Of a stretch of 64,000 bases of DNA, positions 54,374 to 62,546 are shown in pieces. Under the pieces are notes generated by a model that saw only the letters and a program-made list of their open reading frames with translations, ran no database searches and was not told the origin of the DNA. Location of the stretch: contig CAIXUZ010000012.1 in assembly GCA_903922735.1 (NCBI GenBank), positions 55,684 to 119,683 of the forward strand, read 5' to 3'. The first letter of the stretch is position 1. Each line of letters starts with the position of its first letter. The position numbers and the translations under genes were made by a program. This DNA is from an uncultured Verrucomicrobia subdivision 3 bacterium (lineage in GTDB: Bacteria > Verrucomicrobiota > Verrucomicrobiia > Limisphaerales > UBA11358).

Positions 54374-55648
54374 ATGAACAGCAAAGCGTACTGGCAGCGC
54401 CGCTTTATGAATGCCGGCGCCGGTGTAAGCCGCCGCCGGTTTTTGGGCGGAACGCTGGCGGCCACGGCGGCATCGGCTTTTTCACCGTTGAATATTTTGT
54501 CCGCCGACACCCTGTCGGCGCCGGCCAGCCTGAGCGGGGTTAAGCGCAAGATTAAGCTCGGCATTGTCGGGCTGGGAGGACGCGGAAGCTGGATTGCCGG
54601 GCTGTTTCAACAGCATGGCGGTTATGAATTCCATGCCGTGGCTGACTATTTTCAAACGGTGGCCGATTCCAAAGGAGAATTGCTCGGCGTGGACCAGGCG
54701 CGCCGGTTTTCCGGGCTGTCCGGTTACCAAAAAGTCATCGAGAGCGGGGTGGAGGCCATGGTCATCATTGACGTGCCGTATTTTTTCCCCGAACAATCCC
54801 GGGCCGCCGTGGACGCCGGCTTGCATGTGTATTTGGCCAAGCCGGTGGCTGTAGATGTGCCGGGGGCGTTGGCGATTAGAGCAGGCGCAAACCTGGCGAC
54901 CCAGAAGCAGCGTGTTTTTTTCGTTGATTATCAGATTCCGACCGACCCGGTGAATCAGGAAGTCGCGCAGCGCATCCAGGAAGGCGGCCTTGGAAAGCTG
55001 ACGCAAGTGCAAACGATGGGATTCTCCGCCGGTCACGATGACCCGCCCAAGACCGCCACCATCGAAAGCCGGTTGCAACATCTGATCTGGGACAATGACA
55101 TCGCCCTAGGCGGCGATTTTATCGGCAACTTCGACATTCACGCGATTGATGCGGCCTTATGGGTCATCGGCCAGAAACCGGTATCCGCGATGGGCGCATC
55201 CCGGATTTGCCGGCCTGATCCGCATGGCGATTCCCACGATGTTTGTTCGGTGATTTATGAGTATACCGATGGGTTGGTGCATAATCATTTTGGCCACGCA
55301 TTGCGCGATAATTCCGACGGCACGCTGGCGGCAAACTTTCATGGTGCGGAAGCCAACGCCCAAATCACGTATTGGGGCAAAGCCTTCGTGCGCGGCGGCC
55401 CGAAGCATTACGGCGGCGGCAAGGTGGAAAATCTTTACACCGCCGGCGCGGTGCGCAACATCGCCACGTTTTACCAGAATGTCACCGCCGGCCGGTTTGA
55501 GAACCAGACGGTTCCCCGCGCGGTAGACGGGGTTTTAACCTGCGTGCTTGGTCGCGAAGCGGCGGCGCGGCATGCAAAAATGACGATGACCGAACTGCTA
55601 ACGCAGAATAAAAAACTGGAAGTGGATCTTACGGGGTTGAAGGCGTGA
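54374..55648 (+). CDS. Tat-exported Gfo/Idh/MocA family oxidoreductase
   Basis: A 424-residue protein with a twin-arginine signal: SRRRFLGGTLAATAASAF at residues 19-36. The Rossmann motif GIVGLGGRGSW follows at about residue 60, and the family's conserved lysine lies in VYLAKPVAVDVPG. FDIHAIDAALWV and NHFGHALRDNSDGTL belong to the C-terminal alpha/beta domain. Family members oxidise or epimerise sugars with NAD(P); exported members with tightly bound cofactor act on glycosides, often yielding 3-keto sugars for DUF1080 hydrolases such as the one at 6557. That pairing is inferred. Confidence 0.9.
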   Translation: MNSKAYWQRRFMNAGAGVSRRRFLGGTLAATAASAFSPLNILSADTLSAPASLSGVKRKIKLGIVGLGGRGSWIAGLFQQHGGYEFHAVADYFQTVADSKGELLGVDQARRFSGLSGYQKVIESGVEAMVIIDVPYFFPEQSRAAVDAGLHVYLAKPVAVDVPGALAIRAGANLATQKQRVFFVDYQIPTDPVNQEVAQRIQEGGLGKLTQVQTMGFSAGHDDPPKTATIESRLQHLIWDNDIALGGDFIGNFDIHAIDAALWVIGQKPVSAMGASRICRPDPHGDSHDVCSVIYEYTDGLVHNHFGHALRDNSDGTLAANFHGAEANAQITYWGKAFVRGGPKHYGGGKVENLYTAGAVRNIATFYQNVTAGRFENQTVPRAVDGVLTCVLGREAAARHAKMTMTELLTQNKKLEVDLTGLKA

Positions 55649-55831
55649 ATAAAAAAGGCCTGCGATTACCAGCGGACCTTACGCTGTGCGCACGGGCATG
55701 CCGGCCAAAACCAGAGACTGCCGGGCGGGGCGGGACGCCGAAGGGCGAGCGGTTTGTTTCTGGTCCGCAGGTTTTGTCAGTATTGACGGGGTAAGGTCTT
55801 TCATTCTGAATAGCGCCGGAACAATACCATA

Positions 55832-57262
55832 ATGCAAATCATAAAGGTCTTCTTGCTCCTGCCGCTTCTGGCTCTGCCCGCGCTGGCGCCGGCTCAATCC
55901 CAGGACGCGACCGACGGTGCCGCCAGCCGCGTTCGCGTTTGGGCCATGCCGGCGGATGAGCCGGCGTCCCGCGATTTCAAGGTCGAGGCGAACGGGCAGC
56001 CGGTGTTTGTCTGTGTCACGCATGTGGCCCCGGCCGATGACAAGCTTCGCTGGAAAGCGATGGATGACAAGGCGCACACGGCCGATTATTTCGCCATTGC
56101 CTCTTTTGCCGGCTTTAATATGCGCGGGCCGGTGAAAAATATCTGTGTCACCTATCGCGACGAAGTGAAGCAGGCAAAGATTCTCCCCTCATCCTATGGC
56201 GTGGTCCCGCGCATCCATGGCCGTCAGGTCACGTTCGCGCTTGATCATCCCGCCAATCTGACCCTCGAAATCAACGGCGATACGACGTCTTCACTGCATC
56301 TCTTCGCCAATCCTTGGGAGACCGCGGTTCCCGACGCCAAGGGCCCCAACACCATTTATTTCGGTCCGGGTATGCACGTGGTGACCAATACCATCAAGGT
56401 GGCGTCCGGCCAGACGCTTTATCTGGCCGGCGGAGCGGTGCTGCGCGGCGTGGGCAGCTACGGACCGATGGTGCAAATGAAAGGTAGCCATGTCGCGCTC
56501 CGCGGACGCGGCATCATTGACGGCAGCCAATGCCCGAGACACGCCGGCAATCTTCTCTATGTCCAAGCGGACGATGCCACCATCGAAGGCGTGACCCTGC
56601 GCGACGCCGGCACCTGGAACGTGCCCATCCGCCGCAGCCGCGGGGTGACGCTCACCAACGTGAAAGTCTTCGGCTCCCGCGCCAATTCCGACGGCTTCGA
56701 CATTTGCAACAGCACGGACGTTACCGTGGAGGGTTGTTTTTTGCGCACCCTGGATGATCTCATTGTGATCAAAAGTGATAAAGGGCAGGGGAGAGTCCAT
56801 CACATCGTGGTGAAAAATTGCGTGCTCTGGAACCAGGTAGCTCACGCGCTGTCCATCGGAGCCGAACTCCGCGAGAACGTGGACGACGTGCTGTTCGCAA
56901 ACTGCGATGTCATCCACGACATTGGCCGGGAATGGACCCTGCGCATTTTCCACTGCGATTCGGCCACCATCAGCCATGTCCGGTTCGAGAACATCCGCGT
57001 GGAGGAGTCGCGCCGATTGATTTCCCTGTGGATCAACAAGGCCGTCTGGTCGCGCGACCTTGAATATGGCCGCATCCAGGACGTGATCTTCCGGAATATC
57101 CAGGCCACGGCCGCTCATCCACGGGTCGAGCTGATGGGCTTCGACGCCGCCCATGGCATCGCCGGCGTGACTTTTGACAACGTCGTTATCAATGGCCGGC
57201 CACTGGCGGCAGACGGGATCAAGACCAACGATTTCGTGAGGCAGGTCACCGTGAAACCCTGA
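55832..57262 (+). CDS. Secreted GH28-like beta-helix glycoside hydrolase with N-terminal sandwich
   Basis: A 476-residue protein with signal peptide MQIIKVFLLLPLLALPALAPAQS. Residues 30-160 form a beta-sandwich (VRVWAMPADEPASRDFKV, LTLEINGD); from about 170 a parallel beta-helix begins (NTIYFGPGMHVVTNTIKVASGQTLYLAGGAVL). Putative catalytic aspartates are Asp287 (NSDGFDI) and Asp308/Asp309 (RTLDDLIVIKSD), arranged as in GH28. The N-terminal sandwich before the helix recalls GH49/GH87-type architecture, so family assignment is tentative. It follows the oxidoreductase after a 183-base gap in which I see no feature. Confidence 0.75.
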   Translation: MQIIKVFLLLPLLALPALAPAQSQDATDGAASRVRVWAMPADEPASRDFKVEANGQPVFVCVTHVAPADDKLRWKAMDDKAHTADYFAIASFAGFNMRGPVKNICVTYRDEVKQAKILPSSYGVVPRIHGRQVTFALDHPANLTLEINGDTTSSLHLFANPWETAVPDAKGPNTIYFGPGMHVVTNTIKVASGQTLYLAGGAVLRGVGSYGPMVQMKGSHVALRGRGIIDGSQCPRHAGNLLYVQADDATIEGVTLRDAGTWNVPIRRSRGVTLTNVKVFGSRANSDGFDICNSTDVTVEGCFLRTLDDLIVIKSDKGQGRVHHIVVKNCVLWNQVAHALSIGAELRENVDDVLFANCDVIHDIGREWTLRIFHCDSATISHVRFENIRVEESRRLISLWINKAVWSRDLEYGRIQDVIFRNIQATAAHPRVELMGFDAAHGIAGVTFDNVVINGRPLAADGIKTNDFVRQVTVKP

Positions 57263-57295
57263 AGGCCAGTCTGCCGGAAATCCGCCCGCTCGACC

Positions 57296-57324
57296 TTTGA
57301 CATTCCTCGCGCGATATGGTTTGC
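57296..57324 (+). promoter_or_regulatory. 29-bp promoter-like repeat, copy 1 (apparently orphan)
   Basis: The element starts TTTGACATTCC and ends GGTTTGC; it differs at two of 29 bases from the copy at 58827-58855. It contains a perfect TTGACA. On the plus strand no gene follows for 1.5 kb, since the next gene is convergent. Confidence 0.45.
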
Positions 57325-57345
57325 CGACCACCGTGGGCAATTTAT

Positions 57346-58752
57346 TCAAAATGGTTCATTGGTCATGACGGGTGGGGTTTGTGCCACCAACCACTTCAAC
57401 AGGTAGGCGTTTGCGGAAGACACGGCGACATATTCTTCCCGTGTATGCCAGTTTAATTCGCTAAGTGCGCCGTAGGTGTGGCCGTCTGTGAAGCGCGCCT
57501 GCATTTCCAAAACCTGTTCGCTGTGCTTTATCTCCCAATTGGCGGCGCGCTGTTTAAGTGCCGCATCTTCGCCGAGCGCCGCGATGACCGCATCGGCGTA
57601 GGCAAAATGATCGCGCTGGCTCGTCCCCCAATCATTTCCTTGCGGGCAATAAACATCCGCCGAGTCTGGTTTGAAAATTGTTCCGCCCGGCGACAAAACC
57701 ATCCGTCCGGCTTTCTCCGTTCCGGCGACAAACCACAAATCCGCCAGCGCCCGATAGGGCAGTTCCAAATTGAAGACCGCCGCCGCGGGCAAAGGCCGGC
57801 CTGCCAGGCCGTAGAAACCAATCGGGCTGAACTCGCACAGCCCCGCAATCATGTAATCCGGGTGGATGCGGTCGTGGTTAACACACGTCCCATCCTCGTT
57901 CATGTTCGAGCCGGGCAGCCATTCAGCTAGCGATTTGCCGTGATAAAGGTTCGTCCGGTTCACGTCCGAAGGCCGCGCCTGCGACGACAACCACAAGGCG
58001 ACGGCTTTGTTCATCCACCGAGAATATTGCGGGTGGTGCGGCATCATGGCGGTCGCCGCCACGAGTAGCGAGGCGTCCCAGGCATTTTCCTCCATGCCTG
58101 TGTCGCCTGGGCTGATGATTTTTCCAGCCCGATCTCGGTAGGTTTTGATTTTGCTTTCGCCTTTGTTTGTCATTACCCATGCGGCTTCACTTTCGGTCAT
58201 TTGAACCAAATCACTGCGTGTAATGTTGTCCAGTTTGTCCCACAGCAGCCAGCCGGCCATGTCGGTGTAAGCCGCCCAAGCCGGAGATTGCCAGGCTGAA
58301 CCCCAGCCATTGGTGGAATTGGCGCGATGCCGGTGCACCATCGAACGGACAAGTTGAACGACCCTCTTCTCGGCATCTGGCGCAGAAACTCCGGTCGCTT
58401 TGGAATGGTAAAGTCCAAGCCGCAACGAAATCGCCAGCCCTTGTGCTTCAGAAGCTGCTGGGCGGATATCCTTCTCGGCAGTTCCTTTGAAATCGAGATA
58501 GCCATCGGATCGAGTTTGGTTGAATCCTTTATTGGTCCACCACACGGTCAAAGCGTATTTATTCGCGTTGAGCAGGATTTTTCCAAACCGCTCTGCTGCG
58601 TCGCTGGTAGTCGGCAGGCATTTGAACTTTTCCCAATCGATTGGCGTGATCAAGCCGGCTTTTCTGGCGATTGGCGCGGGTGGTTCGTTCGCATGGACAG
58701 CCAGACCATGAAAAGCCAGAATGAGCGAAAGCATGACGCTGCGGAATTTCAT
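57346..58752 (-). CDS. Secreted protein of unknown function, toroid-like
   Basis: A 468-residue protein with signal peptide MKFRSVMLSLILAFHGLAVHA. I do not recognise its family. Helix-rich segments (AAERFGKILLNANKYALTVWW, EAQGLAISLRLGLYHSK, DASLLVAATAMMPHHPQYSRW) suggest an alpha/alpha toroid, as in heparinase II/III-type or other uronate-processing enzymes. A His/Asn/Asp-rich loop (EDGTCVNHDRIHPDYMIAG) is the best active-site candidate, with CPQGNDWGTSQRDHFAYAD a second. It is the only minus-strand gene in this part and is bracketed by the two copies of the 29-bp promoter-like element. Confidence 0.6.
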   Translation of the reverse strand: MKFRSVMLSLILAFHGLAVHANEPPAPIARKAGLITPIDWEKFKCLPTTSDAAERFGKILLNANKYALTVWWTNKGFNQTRSDGYLDFKGTAEKDIRPAASEAQGLAISLRLGLYHSKATGVSAPDAEKRVVQLVRSMVHRHRANSTNGWGSAWQSPAWAAYTDMAGWLLWDKLDNITRSDLVQMTESEAAWVMTNKGESKIKTYRDRAGKIISPGDTGMEENAWDASLLVAATAMMPHHPQYSRWMNKAVALWLSSQARPSDVNRTNLYHGKSLAEWLPGSNMNEDGTCVNHDRIHPDYMIAGLCEFSPIGFYGLAGRPLPAAAVFNLELPYRALADLWFVAGTEKAGRMVLSPGGTIFKPDSADVYCPQGNDWGTSQRDHFAYADAVIAALGEDAALKQRAANWEIKHSEQVLEMQARFTDGHTYGALSELNWHTREEYVAVSSANAYLLKWLVAQTPPVMTNEPF

Positions 58753-58826
58753 GCGCTAATTTTTGGAAATTCAGGCCGCAGACACAAGCCGGGATTGACC
58801 GCGTTCACCAGAACGACGCTCCCCCG

Positions 58827-58855
58827 TTTGACATTCCGCGCGCGATTTGGTTTGC
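58827..58855 (+). promoter_or_regulatory. 29-bp promoter-like repeat, copy 2, before the URO-D family gene
   Basis: Same element as at 57296-57324 with two substitutions. TTGACA (58828-58833) is followed after 17 bases by TTTGCT, a poor -10. Position just upstream of the plus-strand URO-D-like coding region supports a promoter role; if so, the true start must lie downstream of 58860. Confidence 0.45.
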
Positions 58856-60016
58856 TCCCAACGAATTCAGGGCCTGCCGGACAAAACCAAGTCCACTGTC
58901 GGGGATGAGCCGGCCGCGCCGGATAAAAAATTACAAACCAGGCTCACGCTGGGCCCAGGCAGGAAACCCTATGGGAAATATCAGTTCAAAAATCTAACCC
59001 CGGTGGCGTGGGCCAAAGAACATTCCCTTGTGAAACATTCGATTCTGTATCCTGCGGTGCTCGAGCACGCGGCGGCGTTGATCGGCAAAACGCCGTGGGA
59101 GGTTTCTCGCAGCGCGACCTTGCTTGCTCAGGCGCATATCCGGGCGCACGAAATCTATGCGCACTCACCTGTGGTTTGCGGGATTGATGTCTATCACGCC
59201 GAAGTGGAGGCGTGGGGGGGCGAAGTCCGTCCCCAATCGCATGCCCAAACCCCGGCCCTAACTCGGCCTCTTTTCGAAAACGTCTCGGACATCTTGAATT
59301 TGCCGGCGCTGGATCCAGAACACAATGGACGATTCCCGATGTTCTGCGCAGCGGCGTCTGCCATCTCCGGGAAATTCTCCTGCGAGGTTCAAGTTCCGGT
59401 CGGCGGGCCGGTTTCCCTCGCTATCGGATTGCTCGGGTTTGAAAACCTTCTATTGGAATTTGCGGAGTCCACCGCCGCAATCGGCGCGGTCATTGCCTTT
59501 CTCGCCCGGCATCAAGCCGGGCTATGTGCTAAACTTATTGCCTTGGGATTCCGGCCGGCCATCTATGAATCCGGAGCCGCGCCGCCGCTCGTTTCGCCGG
59601 AGATTTTTCAAAGGATTGTGGCGCCGGCATTGAGTGAAGTATTGCAAGCCGGCCGCGCCGCCGGCCGGCCGCTGACCTGCATCATTGGCGGGAATGTGGC
59701 ATTGATTGCAGAGGCCATGCTCCGTTGCGGCCCCGGCTATGTGATATGTCCGGCCGAAACGGATCAGGTTGCGTTTATGCGGGCAGCTTTGAAATTCCCG
59801 GAAATTGCGGTGCGGGTCAATATGCCTGCCAGCGTGCTGGCTTCCGGCGATCGAATGGCGATTAATCGGACCATTGACCGGCTTCTGCCTTTGGCTCTCG
59901 ATCATCCGCGGGGACTCCTCGGAACCGGGGTTGTGCCCTTTGATTGCCAGCCGGCATGGGTCCTGGATGCGCAACGTTACGCCGGGCAACGGATAACTGA
60001 GATAGGCGGGCGTTGA
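58847..60016 (+). CDS. Uroporphyrinogen decarboxylase (URO-D) family protein, probably methyltransferase-like
   Basis: Up to 389 residues from a TTG at 58847; the start is uncertain because the promoter-like element overlaps it, and a GTG at 59030 just before KHSILYPAVLEHAAAL is an alternative. The PF01208 fold is seen in GIDVYHAEVEAWGGEV, VPVGGPVSLAIGLLGFENLL, GLCAKLIALGFRPAIYESGAAPPL and ALDHPRGLLGTGVVPFDCQP. It lacks the arginine/aspartate-rich N-terminus of true heme HemE, so a corrinoid-linked methyltransferase or related role is likelier than heme synthesis. No corrinoid protein gene is adjacent. Position beside the glycan genes hints at handling of methylated sugars, which is speculative. 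Confidence 0.7.
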   Translation: MVCSQRIQGLPDKTKSTVGDEPAAPDKKLQTRLTLGPGRKPYGKYQFKNLTPVAWAKEHSLVKHSILYPAVLEHAAALIGKTPWEVSRSATLLAQAHIRAHEIYAHSPVVCGIDVYHAEVEAWGGEVRPQSHAQTPALTRPLFENVSDILNLPALDPEHNGRFPMFCAAASAISGKFSCEVQVPVGGPVSLAIGLLGFENLLLEFAESTAAIGAVIAFLARHQAGLCAKLIALGFRPAIYESGAAPPLVSPEIFQRIVAPALSEVLQAGRAAGRPLTCIIGGNVALIAEAMLRCGPGYVICPAETDQVAFMRAALKFPEIAVRVNMPASVLASGDRMAINRTIDRLLPLALDHPRGLLGTGVVPFDCQPAWVLDAQRYAGQRITEIGGR

Positions 60017-60779
60017 GCCGATCCCATAGTATTGTGCTATTTTTTATTCTGCTGTTTTCAATGGAGCCAATGCGCCCGATGCGTTGAATGTTTCCCGCTA
60101 TCCGCTTTGCCTTCGCTTCCTTCGCGATCATCGCGCAGCTCCAGGTAAAGAAATGCAGGCTGCATTTGATTTCAGATATCTGCTTTCAACTTTCTATTTT
60201 GGTCCCATTTTCAGCATGTAAGCGTTACAGCGTTTTATCTTTTGTTTTACGATGTTCGCCCTCTGCTTAGCTCAGGTCTCAGTAAGTTTCAGGTTTGATT
60301 TTTTCCGTTTTGCTGCTGGCTTTGTGCCCTTTGTTCCTTTGTTGTGAAACTCGATCTCAGATTTTTTTTGTTTCGTGGTTTAAAAAGGCTTCCATTTCCC
60401 GCTTTCCCCAAACCCGTCAAATATTTTTTTCAACTATTTTTTCGTTCCGGTTCGTGATCTGGGGGTCTCTATTCGTACCTGTTCGCAAGCCGCTTGCCGG
60501 CTTGCAAATATTTGCCAAACCCCGTGCTAAAGTTCGTCGCCATGAAAACGATGGGTGCCCAACCTCAATATCAAACAGATGTCACCGCCTCGCTTCCGTC
60601 GGCAGCGCCCCTTTTTTCTTTCCTCTATCTTTCCGCCGCCCGTTCTGAAATCTCTGTAACCGTTGTAGTGTCGAACCTGTGGCTCGACCGCAACGTGGCT
60701 AACCGATGAATTCCGGCCACCGGTTGGACGCTACTCCGCACTGCGCGCAGCTTGTGCGGAGATTTCCTTCTGGGTTGTT

Positions 60780-60805
60780 GTAGCGGTATCTCGGCAGAGG
60801 CCGCC
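60780..60805. repeat. Dispersed GC-rich palindromic repeat, copy 2
   Basis: Begins GTAGCGGTATCTCGGC and continues into a GCC-rich arm, matching 4298-4324 with few differences. Confidence 0.6.
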
Positions 60806-60906
60806 ATTGGATGTTGAATGTTGGATGTTTTCTGCTGCTTACCCGCTTTGCCCCTTTGAGCCTTTGTGTTTAAAAAAAGACAGATTTTAGACCGGAAAAA
60901 GACCGA

Positions 60907-60943
60907 TTTTGGATGCTCTATCAACCACTTGCAACAATTGCCC
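60907..60943. repeat. Dispersed repeat, copy 2
   Basis: TTTTGGATGCTCTATCAA at 60907-60924 and CAACAATT at 60932-60939 repeat the arrangement at 4854-4886 with identical spacing. Confidence 0.65.
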
Positions 60944-61337
60944 CACAGATTGGTCAGGTTTCCCGCAGATACGGTCTCCAGAGAAATTCAGCCGGTGGCG
61001 AGGAGAGCCCACGGAAGTTCCCCGCTCCCAATGCCCAATGCCCAGTGCCAATGATTAATGCCTAATGAATGTTTTCCGCCTCATTCCAGACTCCATCTTC
61101 GGACCCGCCGCCCCCGCGCGCACCAGAAAAAGCGCGACCAAAACGTCAAAATGGGACAAATCGCGACATTGCTTGTGTAGCTTGTTATTCCACTGCGATT
61201 TTCAGCCCGTATCCGCTGCGCTGCCATCCTTGATTGGTCGGTTGCTGCTGCTGATTGGAATAGAGAAAGCTGGCGCGGAAAAGAGGAAGTAAATCGCCGT
61301 TGGCTTTTCCGGTTTTGCCTGTTAGTTTTTTCCGCTC

Positions 61338-62267
61338 ATGTCTGAAACCACCAGCGCGCCGCCGCCGCCCTCCAAAGGGCAGGTTTTCCTGCGCCGCCTG
61401 GCGTCCACGGCGGTAATGTGGACGCTCATTCTCGCGGCCTTGTTTTCCGGCAACCGGTTTGTTTCCGACGGCGTTTTCATATTGCTGGTCGCGTTGCTGG
61501 CGCTGGCGGGGTTGGTGGAATTTTACGGCATCGCGGAAAAGCGCGGCATGGTCAGCTTCAAGGTTTCGGGTGTGATCGGCGGGCTGTTGCTGATGGTGGG
61601 AACGTTCCTGAATCTCACCGGCCGGCTGGGCACCTCCGGTTCGCCGGCGCGGGTGAATGATTTTGAAACCAGTTTTCTCATCCTGTTCGTGCTCGGCCTG
61701 TGTGTGCGGCAGTTCGTTTCTAAGCGCAACGTGGCGGGCATCACCGCCATTGCCACGACTCTTTTTGGCCTGATGTATGTGCCATGGCTGCTGAATTTCA
61801 TCCAGAAAATCAGCTTCTTCCCGTTCCCGCCCGGCGCGCCGGCGGATGCGGGAAAATATTTTCTGCTCTACTTCATCCTAGTCACCAAGTTCAGCGACAT
61901 GGGCGCTTATGCCGTCGGTTCGCTCATCGGCCGGCACAAAATGATTCCGCGCATCAGTCCCGCGAAATCGTGGGAAGGTTTCGGTGGCGCGATTTTGGTT
62001 TCGACGGTGGCCAGTCTGGTGTTCGTGTATTGCTTCGGCGCCAAATTGGTTGGGATGAATTATATGCATGCCGCCATTCTGGGCGTGGTGTTGAGCGTGG
62101 CGGCCGTCATCGGTGATTTGATTGAATCGCTCTTCAAGCGCGAGGCGGGGGTGAAGGATTCCGGCAAACTGTTTCCCGGCATCGGCGGCATCCTCGACCT
62201 GCTGGACAGCCTGTTGTTCAACGCGCCGCTGATGTATCTCTATCTGCGGCACGTTTTGATTTCATGA
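61338..62267 (+). CDS. cdsA: Phosphatidate cytidylyltransferase
   Basis: A 309-residue integral membrane enzyme that makes CDP-diacylglycerol from phosphatidate and CTP. Several hydrophobic segments (VMWTLILAALFSG, VFILLVALLALAGLVEF, AILVSTVASLVFVYCFG) are present. The C-terminal signature runs SPAKSWEGFGG, then SLFKREAGVKDSGKLFPG, then IGGILDLLDS. The usual H-G-G...D-R-x-D is here I-G-G...D-L-L-D, so the classical histidine and arginine are absent; the aspartates remain. Followed by dxr and rseP, the conserved bacterial gene order. Confidence 0.93.
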   Translation: MSETTSAPPPPSKGQVFLRRLASTAVMWTLILAALFSGNRFVSDGVFILLVALLALAGLVEFYGIAEKRGMVSFKVSGVIGGLLLMVGTFLNLTGRLGTSGSPARVNDFETSFLILFVLGLCVRQFVSKRNVAGITAIATTLFGLMYVPWLLNFIQKISFFPFPPGAPADAGKYFLLYFILVTKFSDMGAYAVGSLIGRHKMIPRISPAKSWEGFGGAILVSTVASLVFVYCFGAKLVGMNYMHAAILGVVLSVAAVIGDLIESLFKREAGVKDSGKLFPGIGGILDLLDSLLFNAPLMYLYLRHVLIS

Positions 62268-62268
62268 G

Positions 62269-62528
62269 CCACAGATGGACACAGATGAAACACAGATAAA
62301 GGCCGGGGAAAAAGACTTTTCGCTCCAGCCTGCTGGTTGAAGATAAAATCATTGTTGAATTGAAGACCGATGCAACCTATCAATCCTTCCACGAAGCCCA
62401 ATTGCTCAACGAACTTCGCGGCACGGGAATTAAGCTGGGTTATTTGATCAACTTTGGCCGTGAAAAAGTGGAATATAAACGGATGGCCTTTTAGTCCCAA
62501 TCTGTGTTTCATTTGTGGCCATCTGTGG
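62269..62528. mobile_element. 260-bp element with 29-bp terminal inverted repeats between cdsA and dxr
   Basis: The left end (62269-62297, starting CCACAGATGGACACAGATG) and right end (62500-62528, ending CCATCTGTGG) are inverted copies differing at two of 29 positions. They enclose a decayed GxxExxY gene. The left end begins two bases after the cdsA stop. Repeats of the CACAGATG type are, in my experience, common around GxxExxY genes. No transposase is present, so any movement would be non-autonomous. Confidence 0.65.
62300..62494 (+). pseudogene. GxxExxY family protein remnant (C-terminal half)
   Basis: A frame without a start codon reads KTFRSSLLVEDKIIVELK, then HEAQLLNELRGTGIKLGYL and INFGREKVEYKRMAF before TAG at 62492. 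This is the C-terminal half of the GxxExxY family (PF13366), normally about 125-135 residues; the N-terminal half with the name-giving motif is missing and a TAA at 62297 precedes the frame. The family's function is unknown to me. It sits wholly between the two inverted repeats. Confidence 0.8.
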
Positions 62529-62546
62529 TTTGAATAAATTTTGAAA

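Larger units (their letters stand above)
60017..61337. other. Non-coding region of 1.3 kb with dispersed repeats
   Basis: No convincing gene. The first 500 bases of the plus strand are unusually pyrimidine-rich (runs such as ATTTTTTTTGTTTCG). An odd palindrome TGTAA-GCG-TTACA lies at 60217-60229, a GC-rich palindromic repeat at 60780-60805, a repeat shared with 4854 at 60907-60939, and a degenerate CCCAATG-type short tandem repeat at about 61027-61070. Open frames such as 61065-61292 have no signal, domain or start context. The region separates the glycan genes from the core cdsA-dxr-rseP operon. Confidence 0.65.

Noticed and set aside
60217..60229. Odd palindrome TGTAA-GCG-TTACA as an operator
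   Set aside because: A single 13-bp palindrome with no gene immediately downstream is expected by chance in a region this long.
61065..61292. 75-codon open frame before cdsA
   Set aside because: No domain or signal, overlaps a degenerate short tandem repeat, and lies in a non-coding repeat region.
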